From CAYNFQ01 sp964396715 (GTDB lineage Bacteria > Patescibacteriota > Microgenomatia > Daviesbacterales > UBA10151), in contig CAYNFQ010000017.1 in assembly GCA_964396715.1 (NCBI GenBank), positions 1 through 27,501 of the forward strand: 27,501 bases of DNA, written 5' to 3'. Below, piece by piece: positions 15,188 to 21,727 of this stretch (positions are counted from its first letter, which is position 1; every line of letters begins with the position of its first letter). The notes under the pieces are model-generated. The model saw only the letters and a list, made by a program, of their open reading frames with translations, was not told the DNA's origin and made no database searches. A program made the translations under genes and the position numbers.

Positions 15188-17536
15188 ATGAACCCTGCCA
15201 TAAACAATTTAAAAGAGTTGATTGCCACCTATCTAGGTCTGATTTTTAAAGTGGGGATAATTTTGGTAATCCTTTCCACCCTGTTCCTTTTTACCAATTT
15301 AACCACCGAATTTTATGACACCCCCAAGTTTATCATCTTATTTGTCTTTACCGCCCTGCTGTTGGTGCTTTTGGCTTTAAAATTTACCCTGACAGGCAAA
15401 GTCACATATATCCGCACCCCTTTGGACTTACCATTAATACTGCTGTTGGCTGTGGCTTTAATCTCCACCTTTTTATCTCCTGCCCCTTATGTTTCACTGT
15501 TGGGCAACCAGCTAAAGATCCACTCATCTTTGATAGCTTTGGCAACTTATATCCTGTTCTATTTTGTGCTGGTCCAAGGCTTAAGATCAGCAAGAGAGGT
15601 TAAGTGGATTCTGTATGTAACTTCAATTGCGGCAGGTATACTTGCGGTAGTATCCTTGCTGGCCTACTCCGGAGTGAAACTGTTGCCTGCTCCCTGGACA
15701 CACGGGCTCAACTTCACCCCCACCGGCTCCTCTTTCTCAACAGCGGCCATTCTGACATTATTGATACCCCTGGTAGTCTCGCAGGTGATAGCAGGCACGA
15801 ATCTTGTAGTCAGAACCGTAAACATGGTTCTTTTGACCCTCTTTGGCTTAACCATTGCTTTAACAGGAAACTGGGCCGTTTGGATTGTGGCGCCTGTGGC
15901 CCTAATCTTAACCCTGTTGGTGAACAAATTCTTTGCCAAGGATCAGCTGAAACCAATCAAGCTGATTAGTTTACTAATTCCTCTGATCATCATTGCCTTG
16001 GTAACTATTTTATCATATACCCCTCCGCTTGGAGAAAATACCAATCCGTGGTACAACCTGACCCAAAACTTTCCCAGAGAAGTCCAGCTGCCGTTTGTGA
16101 CTGCCTGGAAAATATCAGTGTCAGCTTTCAGAGATTCACCTTTTTGGGGAACCGGACCAGGGACCAACCTTTTTAATTTCACCACCTACAAACCCATTGA
16201 ATACAACTCCACCAAACTTTGGAACATCCGTTTTGATACCCCTTTTAATGAATATTTGGGGATTTTAGGGACATTGGGAGGAGTGGGGCTTTTTGCGGCT
16301 CTCTCACTCACAGCGCTGTTTTTATCCTCCGCAGTCAAGATCCTGATGGCTAAAGACTACCCCCTGGACATCGCTTCGCCCGCCTTTGGCGTGGCTTCGC
16401 GAAGCGAGCCCAATCACTATACCCTCAAAAATCCCCTGGCCATTTCCGGAATTGCCTTCTTTGCTCTGCTAATCTTTTACCCTTCAACGCTCGTCCTTTG
16501 GGTCATCGGTCTGTTGATCCTGGCCTCATTTATGGCAGTTAATTCCTCTGATCAATCACAAACTTGGAACAGGGACAATATAAAAAATATATTGATGCAA
16601 CTTTCCGCCACTTCTTCATCTTTGGAAACGATCAGGATTGAAGCCCTGCCTTCCATCCTGTTGGTCATCATTTCCGGCCTGGCTCTAACAGGATTGTTCT
16701 TTGGCGGCAAATTTGTCCTGGCGGATTATTATCACAGGCAGGCCCTAAATTCGGTTGCCCAAAATCAGCTGGTTAATGCCTACAATCATCTGGTGGCTGC
16801 CGAAAAACTAAACCCTGTCAGTGATTTATACCGAACAGATTTAGCCCAAACCAACTTTGCCATAGCCAATGCCATTGCCTCATCAAAGGCACCGAGTGAA
16901 ACTTCCCCCTCTGGCTCCTTAACTGCTGAGGATCAGCAAAATATTCAGGTCCTCCTGCAGCAATCTATCAATGAGGGCAGAACTGCCACCACCTTGTCTC
17001 CCCGCTCGGCCATCAACTGGGAAATCCTGGGGTTATTATACAGGCAGATTGCCGGGGTGGCCCAAAATGCCCTGGTATTCTCACTTGATTCATACGGCAG
17101 GGCCATTTTCCAGGATCCCCTAAACCCGCTGTTGCGACTTTCTGTGGGCGGCACTTATTATGCCATCCAAAATTACGATCTGGCCATCAGATTTTTCACC
17201 GATTCCATAAATTTAAAGCCTGACTTTGCCAACGGCTATTATAATTTATCAGTGGCTTTAAGAGACAAGGGAGACCTTGGTTCTGCCCAGGCAGCAGCGG
17301 AAAAAGCGCTGGCGCTGGTGGAGCAGGATTCTGAAGATTATCAACTGGCCCAAAATTACTTAAATGAACTTAAGACTAAATCAGGCCAAACTACCGAGCC
17401 TCCCGCAGCAAAAACTACCGGAGAGTTACAAAAGGAAAATCTGCCTGATGTAGTTGATGTGGGAAATCCTCCTGAGAAAATTGCCACCCCGGCAGCTGTT
17501 AAAAAACCCAGCCCCACACCTTCCCCCAAACCATGA
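15188..17536 (+). CDS. O-antigen ligase / Wzy-like membrane protein with C-terminal TPRs
   Basis: 782 residues. About ten helices in the first 460 residues. The large loop holds 'GTGPGTNLFNFTTYKP' and 'FDTPFNEYLGILGTLGGVGL', the pattern of the O-antigen ligase/polymerase (Wzy_C) domain, which joins or polymerises lipid-linked glycans outside the membrane; N..E in NEYLGILG is typical. TPR units follow near 615-720 (YNLSVALRDKGDLGSAQAAAEKAL), then a Pro/Lys-rich tail (KKPSPTPSPKP). A palindromic element at 16371-16410 is read through in frame as 'IASPAFGVASRSEPN'. G+C is higher than in the sugar genes. Its stop overlaps the next start (ATGA, 17533-17536). CPR bacteria often have such ligase-TPR proteins; substrate unknown. 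Confidence 0.8.
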   Translation: MNPAINNLKELIATYLGLIFKVGIILVILSTLFLFTNLTTEFYDTPKFIILFVFTALLLVLLALKFTLTGKVTYIRTPLDLPLILLLAVALISTFLSPAPYVSLLGNQLKIHSSLIALATYILFYFVLVQGLRSAREVKWILYVTSIAAGILAVVSLLAYSGVKLLPAPWTHGLNFTPTGSSFSTAAILTLLIPLVVSQVIAGTNLVVRTVNMVLLTLFGLTIALTGNWAVWIVAPVALILTLLVNKFFAKDQLKPIKLISLLIPLIIIALVTILSYTPPLGENTNPWYNLTQNFPREVQLPFVTAWKISVSAFRDSPFWGTGPGTNLFNFTTYKPIEYNSTKLWNIRFDTPFNEYLGILGTLGGVGLFAALSLTALFLSSAVKILMAKDYPLDIASPAFGVASRSEPNHYTLKNPLAISGIAFFALLIFYPSTLVLWVIGLLILASFMAVNSSDQSQTWNRDNIKNILMQLSATSSSLETIRIEALPSILLVIISGLALTGLFFGGKFVLADYYHRQALNSVAQNQLVNAYNHLVAAEKLNPVSDLYRTDLAQTNFAIANAIASSKAPSETSPSGSLTAEDQQNIQVLLQQSINEGRTATTLSPRSAINWEILGLLYRQIAGVAQNALVFSLDSYGRAIFQDPLNPLLRLSVGGTYYAIQNYDLAIRFFTDSINLKPDFANGYYNLSVALRDKGDLGSAQAAAEKALALVEQDSEDYQLAQNYLNELKTKSGQTTEPPAAKTTGELQKENLPDVVDVGNPPEKIATPAAVKKPSPTPSPKP
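16371..16410. repeat. CGCTTCGC...GCGAAGCGA palindromic element in a coding region
   Basis: TCGCTTCG (16371-16378) pairs with CGAAGCGA (16400-16407); CGCC TTT GGCG forms an inner stem. Related by its CGCTTCGC and GCGAG units to the elements in the S1 gene (25429-25446) and 5S rRNA (25983-26014). Confidence 0.65.
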
Positions 17537-18060
17537 CCCAAGCAGGGTATAAATATCTCAGCACTTACCAATTAAGTGTGTTGATTTATGATCTAACAGT
17601 TGAATTTTGTAAAAGATGGGTCTTCTCTGTAAGAACCCGTAGCCAAATGGAGCAAGCAGCTAGATCTGGGAAACAGAACATAGCAGAGGGATATCTAGAA
17701 AAAAGCTTAAAGGGATATATTTACCTTTTGGGAATTGCTTATGCTTCCCTAGGAGAACTTTTAGAAGATTATGAGGATTTCTTAAGACAAAGGAATTTAG
17801 CCATCTGGGATAAAGAAGATCCCAGAGTGAAAAAATTTAGGGAATTTAGGGTTTTTGGGGTCGAATCCCTAAAATCCCCAAACACCCCAAAACTTCCTAG
17901 CGATGCTGAAGAAGCAGCTAATCTGCTTATTACTCTGCTTCATCTTGATCTTTTCCTACTCTTTAAACAAGGTTCTGCTTTAGAAGAAAAATTCGTTAAA
18001 GAGGGTGGGTTTACAGAAAATCTTTTTAAAAGAAGAATGGAAGAAAGAAAAGCTAGGTAG
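17533..18060 (+). CDS. Four-helix-bundle protein (23S rRNA intervening-sequence protein family)
   Basis: 175 residues. 'YQLSVLIYDLTVEFC', 'RTRSQMEQAARSGKQNIAEG', 'SLKGYIYLLGIAYASLGELL' and 'EDYEDFLRQR' are the helices of the small four-helix-bundle family (S23/IVP) often seen in CPR genomes. Biochemical role unknown in general. A segment 'FREFRVFGVESLKSPNTPK' between helices 3 and 4 is encoded by a G/C-run repeat (17838-17892) also present after the second tRNA, so it looks like an insertion. ATG overlaps the stop of the O-antigen-ligase-like gene (ATGA). The stop codon is followed at once by the tRNA -10 box. Confidence 0.8.
   Translation: MTQAGYKYLSTYQLSVLIYDLTVEFCKRWVFSVRTRSQMEQAARSGKQNIAEGYLEKSLKGYIYLLGIAYASLGELLEDYEDFLRQRNLAIWDKEDPRVKKFREFRVFGVESLKSPNTPKLPSDAEEAANLLITLLHLDLFLLFKQGSALEEKFVKEGGFTENLFKRRMEERKAR
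17838..17892. repeat. G/C-run repeat inside the four-helix-bundle gene
   Basis: TTAGGG-type and TTTTGGGG units followed by TCCCTAAAATCCCC and AAACACCCCAAAAC. The same units recur at 18245-18282 between the tRNAs and the M23 gene. Confidence 0.65.
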
Positions 18061-18066
18061 TATAAT
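18061..18066 (+). promoter_or_regulatory. -10 box for the tRNA pair
   Basis: TATAAT, 10 nt before the first tRNA base. No clear -35 is seen in the end of the upstream gene. Confidence 0.45.
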
Positions 18067-18076
18067 TGCAATTTGC

Positions 18077-18151
18077 GGGCCCGTAGTCTACCGGTACGAC
18101 GTCTCCATGGCATGGAGAAGATAAGGGGTTCAATTCCCCTCGGGTCCACCA
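18077..18151 (+). tRNA. tRNA-Ala (GGC)
   Basis: The acceptor stem GGGCCCG (18077-18083) pairs with CGGGTCC (18141-18147) and contains G3-U70, the alanine identity pair. Anticodon arm TCTCC-ATGGCAT-GGAGA reads anticodon GGC. T arm AGGGG-TTCAATT-CCCCT is normal. Discriminator A (18148) is followed by CCA, which may be part of the palindrome at 18149-18163 rather than a selected CCA end. Confidence 0.9.
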
Positions 18152-18163
18152 AGTCAGACTTGG
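18149..18163. repeat. CCAAGTCAGACTTGG palindrome between two tRNA genes
   Basis: 7-bp perfect stem with a 1-nt centre. The same 15-mer, with two more matching bases in front, occurs inside radA at 24132-24146. Confidence 0.7.
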
Positions 18164-18171
18164 TCCACCGG

Positions 18172-18242
18172 GGGCCCGTAGTTAAGTGGCAAAACAGCGC
18201 ATTCGCATTGCGCAGGCGTGGGTCCGATTCCCACCGGGTCCA
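18172..18242 (+). tRNA. tRNA-Ala (CGC)
   Basis: Acceptor GGGCCCG (18172-18178)/CGGGTCC (18235-18241), again with G3-U70. Anticodon arm GCGCA-TTCGCAT-TGCGC gives anticodon CGC. T stem GTGGG/CCCAC is intact, but the T loop reads TCCGATT, with C where U55 (pseudouridine) is normal. No CCA is encoded (A then CTT). The acceptor stem equals that of tRNA-Ala(GGC), 20 nt upstream. Confidence 0.85.
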
Positions 18243-18244
18243 CT

Positions 18245-18282
18245 TCCCTAAAATCCCCACCCCAAACACCCCAAAACCCCCA
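18245..18282. repeat. G/C-run repeat, second copy
   Basis: TCCCTAAAATCCCC followed by CCAAACACCCCAAAAC, shared with 17866-17892. It ends next to the stop codon of the M23 gene. Confidence 0.6.
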
Positions 18283-18284
18283 AA

Positions 18285-19400
18285 TCATTTAAGAATTGCC
18301 AGCGGATTAACAGGCACACCCTTATAATGTATCTCCAAATGCAGATGAGTTCCAGTTGATCTTCCTGTTGATCCCATCTGACCTATTAACTGCCCGCGTG
18401 TCACAGTCTCCCCCACAGACACATAAATATTAGACATATGCGCATACAAAGATCTGTAACCATTGCCATGATCTATCACCACCCTGTTGCCATAACCCTG
18501 GGAATCAGGCCATCCTGCAACAACTACTGTCCCTCCATCAGAGGCAGCAATACCCGGAGCTGCTCTGTTAGCAATATCCACTCCTGGATGATACCAGGCG
18601 AAGTATTGGGTAATCTGTCCTCCAGCCGGCCAGATAAATTGAGCCCCGAACGGTGCAGCAAAAGCAGGTGAGGTTGGCCCCTGAGCCAAAAGTTGGGGTC
18701 TTCTCTTAACAGGCAGCTTTGTTTCAGGGGGAATACCATCCGGAATAATCAGCACCTGCCCGATTGTCAGTTTAAAATCATCCGGCACATCATTGAAAGG
18801 AAAATCTACGATTGCTTGAGACTCTGCAGAGTATTTTTTGGCAACAGATTCCAGGCTGTCACCTGATTTTACAACATGGGAAACACCACTCACAGGCAGG
18901 ATTTTTAACACTTGTCCGGGCTTCACCTGATTGACATTGTCCAAGTCATTGGCCCACGAAATTGTATCTGAGGAAATATTAAACTTTTGGGCGATGGAGG
19001 AGATGGTATTTCCGCTCTCAACCGTATATTCAATGATCTCGGAACGGGGCTTTTGAGAAATAATAGTGTGGGTATCGCCAAACCCTTCCAAAATAGGCCC
19101 TGCCGGAAACGGCTCAAAGGCAGTAGTAAAACGGGGGTCAGGCCCGCCAATTCCAGGATAGCTGGAAGATATGATACTGCCTCCCCCGAGCACGCCTGAG
19201 GTTAGCACCCCCACCAGCACCAAAGACATGATAGATCCATGCCAGAACCTTTTCTGGTGCGCTCCCCGTCCCTGCATTAACAATTCTACCAGAAAGTTTT
19301 TTAGATCTTCAAATTTCAGGGCAAAAAAGTGGATTTTGCGCTTGGTGTACCAGATTAAGGCACGGAATAAAGCTTTTAAGTCATCCTTCAGGGAATTCAT
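18285..19400 (-). CDS. LysM-LysM-M23 murein endopeptidase
   Basis: 371 residues from ATG 19400; the upstream TTG at 19427 has no better support. One membrane helix near residues 57-72 (SIMSLVLVGVLTSGVL) exports the rest. Two LysM repeats bind peptidoglycan: 'YTVESGNTISSIAQKFNIS' (about 125-168) and 'HVVKSGDSLESVAKKYSAE' (about 175-220). The M23 domain (about 260-365) has the zinc ligands: HPGVD (H271, D275) and HLH (H352, H354), with YAH before them, so it should be active and cut peptide cross-links. It lies downstream of rho on the same strand, but a 109-nt gap with a repeat separates them. Confidence 0.9.
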   Translation of the reverse strand: MNSLKDDLKALFRALIWYTKRKIHFFALKFEDLKNFLVELLMQGRGAHQKRFWHGSIMSLVLVGVLTSGVLGGGSIISSSYPGIGGPDPRFTTAFEPFPAGPILEGFGDTHTIISQKPRSEIIEYTVESGNTISSIAQKFNISSDTISWANDLDNVNQVKPGQVLKILPVSGVSHVVKSGDSLESVAKKYSAESQAIVDFPFNDVPDDFKLTIGQVLIIPDGIPPETKLPVKRRPQLLAQGPTSPAFAAPFGAQFIWPAGGQITQYFAWYHPGVDIANRAAPGIAASDGGTVVVAGWPDSQGYGNRVVIDHGNGYRSLYAHMSNIYVSVGETVTRGQLIGQMGSTGRSTGTHLHLEIHYKGVPVNPLAILK

Positions 19401-19435
19401 GGGAACTATTTTAACAGATGAAAGCAAGCAGCAAC

Positions 19436-19509
19436 AAAATAGCTATCAGTCATCAGTATTCAGCTATCAGACTTAAAATGTCTGACGACTGAAAGCTGAG
19501 AGCTGACGA
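19436..19509. repeat. AGCTATCAG/CTGACGACTG intergenic repeat
   Basis: Short direct units (AGCTATCAG, CAGTCATCAGTATTCAG) face inverted ones (GACGACTGAAAGCTGAGAGC), able to form an imperfect hairpin between rho and the M23 gene. Confidence 0.6.
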
Positions 19510-20910
19510 CTATTTCACATCCTTCAAATTATTCAAAAACTCTTCATTGCTTTCAGTTTTTCCCAGTCTTTCCAAAAAGATCTCTGTTCTTTCATTCTCT
19601 CCCAAGATGCCGATCATTCTTCTTAAGATCACCATCTGTTTATAATACTCTTCCTTAAATAACAGCTGTTCCTGTCTGGTACCGGAACCTTCTATATCAA
19701 TTGCAGGATAAATCCTTCTTTCGGCCAGCTGCCTGCTCAAATGCAGTTCCATATTGCCGGTGCCTTTAAATTCCTCATAAATTAAATCATCCATTCTTGA
19801 TCCAGTATCCACCAAAGCTGTCCCAATAATGGTCAAAGATCCTCCCTCCTCGCAATTTCTGGCAGCCCCAAAAAAGTGCTTGGGCGGATATAGCGCCACC
19901 GGATCAAATCCACCGCTTAAAGTTCTGCCGGATGGCGGAACAGACAGGTTGTAGGCCCTGCCCAGCCTGGTGATAGAATCAAGCAAAATCACCACATCAT
20001 GGCCCATTTCCACCAATCTTTTAGCCCGTTCCAGGGCAATCTCTGCGGCGGCAGTTTGGTCCTCAGCCGGCTCGTCAAAGTTTGATGAAATCACATCCCC
20101 TTTGATAGAGCGGGATAAATCAGTGACTTCCTCCGGCCTCTCTCCCACCAAAACAGCCATTAAAATCACCTCAGGATGGTTTTTGCTAATGCCTGCGGCA
20201 AGATCTTTTAAAATGGTAGTTTTGCCTGCTTTGGGAGGAGAAACAATCAAACCTCTCTGCCCAAAGCCAATTGGGACAACCAAATCTATGACTCTTTGCG
20301 ACAGCGGAGTTTTCCCTGTTGCTAATTTTAAGTGTTTGTTGGGATAAATGGCTGTTAAGTCTTCAAACTTAACTCTTTTTTTATACCTGCCTGTGGAGTC
20401 TATTAAATTATCAGCGTTTTCCCCATTAACCTTATTTACCTGAAGCAAACCAAAATACCTTTCTGTTTCTTTGGGAGGACGGGCCGCGCCTTCTATTAAA
20501 TCACCTGGCCGAAGAGCAAACCTCCTGATTTGGCTCATGGAAATATAAACATCATTTTCGGAAGGCACGTATTTAGGCCTTAAAAACCCATGGCCCTCAG
20601 GCATTATTTCCAGGATTCCACTGACTTCCTCGGTGGGAACATCACGGTCAGAATAATCTCTACCTCCATTTTGGTAACCATTACGGTAGCTACTCGATGT
20701 TGGATGTTGGAAATTGGAGGGTGGATATTGACGTTGGAAATTGGAAGTTTGACTCTCTAATTTCGAACTTCCAGCTTCTTCATCCATCTTCTCACTTCTA
20801 ACATCTAACTTCTCCACTGGCTCTCCCACCAGCTGATCAGCTGAGTTCTCTTCAGCCGGCTTGTCCTGAGCTTTGTCGAAGGATTTAAATGATTTAGTTA
20901 CTCGAGGCAT
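19510..20910 (-). CDS. rho: Transcription termination factor Rho
   Basis: 466 residues from ATG 20910 (the frame also has a TTG at 20928 inside a repeat). Hexameric RNA helicase that ends transcription. RNA-binding cold-shock-like domain at about 95-160 (GILEIMPEGHGFLRPKYVPS). ATPase domain from about 180, with 'VSPPKAGKTTILKDLA' (Walker A, about 225-232), 'DVVILLDSITRL' (Walker B) and 'GGSLTIIGTALVDTGSRMDD'. The first about 90 residues replace the usual N-terminal helical domain with a low-complexity linker that is translated dispersed repeat: 'SFDKAQDKP' from 20860-20883, and 'TSNFQRQYPPSNFQHPTSSS' from a TTGGAAGTT/TTGGATGTT-type repeat at 20690-20765. A promoter is visible at 21050-21078. 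Confidence 0.95.
   Translation of the reverse strand: MPRVTKSFKSFDKAQDKPAEENSADQLVGEPVEKLDVRSEKMDEEAGSSKLESQTSNFQRQYPPSNFQHPTSSSYRNGYQNGGRDYSDRDVPTEEVSGILEIMPEGHGFLRPKYVPSENDVYISMSQIRRFALRPGDLIEGAARPPKETERYFGLLQVNKVNGENADNLIDSTGRYKKRVKFEDLTAIYPNKHLKLATGKTPLSQRVIDLVVPIGFGQRGLIVSPPKAGKTTILKDLAAGISKNHPEVILMAVLVGERPEEVTDLSRSIKGDVISSNFDEPAEDQTAAAEIALERAKRLVEMGHDVVILLDSITRLGRAYNLSVPPSGRTLSGGFDPVALYPPKHFFGAARNCEEGGSLTIIGTALVDTGSRMDDLIYEEFKGTGNMELHLSRQLAERRIYPAIDIEGSGTRQEQLLFKEEYYKQMVILRRMIGILGENERTEIFLERLGKTESNEEFLNNLKDVK
20690..20830. repeat. TTGGAAATTGGA-type repeat read as the Rho linker
   Basis: Units such as GATGTTGGATGTTGGAAATT and CACTTCTAACATCTAACTTC are of the type usual for intergenic repeats. 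Here they are in frame in the rho N-terminus. Confidence 0.6.
20860..20883. repeat. CTTGTCCTGAGC...GTCGAAGGA dispersed repeat, copy 2
   Basis: 22 of 24 bases equal the copy at 9047-9070. In frame in rho, giving SFDKAQDKP. Confidence 0.75.
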
Positions 20911-20923
20911 GGTAGGGAAAAAT

Positions 20924-21030
20924 ATCAAAGCTCAAATTTCAAATGTCAAATCAATGTCAAATGCTAAGAAAATTTTGAAATTGTCATTTAGATTTTATTT
21001 GGATTTTGTTATTTGGATTTTGACATTTAA
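20924..21030. repeat. Dispersed A/T-rich repeat, copy 2
   Basis: TCAAAGCTCAAATTTCAAAT as at 12303-12415, then CAATGTCAAATGC and closing ATTTGGATTTTGTTATTTGG. It forms most of the rho 5' leader. The 78-codon plus frame across it is not a gene. Confidence 0.75.
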
Positions 21031-21049
21031 AATAGAGGCTTACCTTTTC

Positions 21050-21078
21050 ATTAAACCATATCCTATCTTACTTGTCAA
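21050..21078 (-). promoter_or_regulatory. rho promoter
   Basis: On the minus strand: TTGACA (21073-21078), 17-nt spacer, TTTAAT (21050-21055). The start would be near 21043, leaving a leader of about 130 nt made largely of repeat. Confidence 0.7.
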
Positions 21079-21096
21079 TAGTTTAGTTATAGTCTC

Positions 21097-21135
21097 TATT
21101 GGGGACTAGTCCCTGCCCTAGACTAATCCCCAATA
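21097..21135. repeat. 15-bp imperfect hairpin upstream of the rho promoter
   Basis: TATTGGGGACTAGTC (21097-21111) pairs with GACTAATCCCCAATA (21121-21135), one mismatch, 9-nt loop CCTGCCCTA. Could be a palindromic element or a regulator site. Confidence 0.6.
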
Positions 21136-21229
21136 CAAACAATAACCTGCCCAAAAATATATCTTCCAAACCCCCTATTTTGAGTTTATTATTTACCCAA
21201 ATAGCAAAAATTGAGCCTAAAACTGGGGT

Positions 21230-21363
21230 ATTGACAACCCCCTAAATTTTGCTCTAAAGTTATCTTAGAAAGCAATCTCTATCTGCTCTTGAGATTGTTT
21301 TCGAAATCAATAAAAAGGGCATTGCTATTCGAGTCCGTCTGCGGTAGTAATGCTCTTTTTTTT
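21230..21363 (+). ncRNA. Possible small RNA ending in an intrinsic terminator
   Basis: TTGACA at 21230-21235 with an 18-nt spacer to TAAAGT suggests a start near 21265. The stretch then has a 7-bp stem CAATCTC...GAGATTG (about 21274-21299) and ends in the terminator hairpin at 21312-21363. No ORF is visible in it. The promoter -10 is weak and no known RNA family is recognised, so this is a candidate only. Confidence 0.3.
21312..21363 (+). terminator. Terminator hairpin 1, loop with GTCCGTCTGC
   Basis: AAAAAGGGCATTGCTA (21312-21327) pairs with TAGTAATGCTCTTTTT (21345-21360) with two G-U pairs, followed by more T. The 17-nt loop contains GTCCGTCTGC (21333-21342). Confidence 0.75.
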
Positions 21364-21375
21364 ATTTAAAAGTAC

Positions 21376-21418
21376 AAAAAAGGAAAGTGTGTCCGTCTGC
21401 TTCACACTTTCCTTTTTT
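21376..21418. terminator. Terminator hairpin 2, bidirectional, loop with GTCCGTCTGC
   Basis: AAAAAAGGAAAGTGTG (21376-21391) pairs perfectly with CACACTTTCCTTTTTT (21403-21418). GTCCGTCTGC (21391-21400) spans the last stem base and the loop, as in hairpin 1. It abuts the stop codon of the 45-residue ORF and serves as its terminator. Confidence 0.85.
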
Positions 21419-21555
21419 TAACCCCGTACCATCAGTATCAACTTCTGATCCGAGTCTCTCAACAGCTTCTTAACCTGTTCCGCCACAGTATCTACTGTTT
21501 TATTTCTGACCCTTTTCTCTTTTTTAAACCCGTTGATAAATCTGGTGGCAAACAT
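21418..21555 (-). CDS. Small basic protein of unknown function (45 residues)
   Basis: 45 codons from ATG 21555 to TAA at 21418-21420. Begins MFATRFINGFKKEKRV and ends QKLILMVRG; 9 Lys and 6 Arg make it strongly basic, and the second half (TVDTVAEQVKKLLRD) looks like an amphipathic helix. Support for a real gene: a good promoter (TTGACA-17-TAATGT, 21565-21593) 9 nt upstream and a perfect terminator hairpin touching the stop codon, so promoter, ORF and terminator form a self-contained unit. No Shine-Dalgarno, as for other short-leader genes here. No homologue recognised; a nucleic-acid-binding role is only a guess from charge. Confidence 0.55.
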   Translation of the reverse strand: MFATRFINGFKKEKRVRNKTVDTVAEQVKKLLRDSDQKLILMVRG

Positions 21556-21564
21556 GTTAGTAAA

Positions 21565-21593
21565 ACATTAGCAGAAAAAAAACTATTTGTCAA
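21565..21593 (-). promoter_or_regulatory. Promoter of the 45-residue ORF
   Basis: TTGACA (21588-21593), 17-nt spacer, TGC-extended TAATGT (21565-21570), 9 nt from ATG 21555. A GAGAGT/ACTCTC inverted repeat lies just upstream (about 21598-21625). Confidence 0.6.
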
Positions 21594-21727
21594 GTTTTGA
21601 GAGTCCCATAGGAATTTTTACTCTCTTTTTACCTAAGCCTGTAGTTTCTTAAAATAGGATATGATGTATAGTTTAGGTTGTTATAACAATACAGATAAGG
21701 GGTACACTTTAAATTATTAACAAAAAT

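Noticed and set aside
17940..18327. Frames across the tRNA genes on both strands
   Set aside because: They cover two clear tRNA genes and their repeat flank.
20873..21109. 78-codon plus-strand frame upstream of rho
   Set aside because: It is made of the dispersed A/T-rich repeat and runs antisense through the rho start and promoter; no protein-like pattern.
21312..21418. CsrB-like regulatory RNA on the minus strand
   Set aside because: Only two ACGGA loops, both in terminators, and no sign of CsrA; kept only as a remark in the loop-motif finding.
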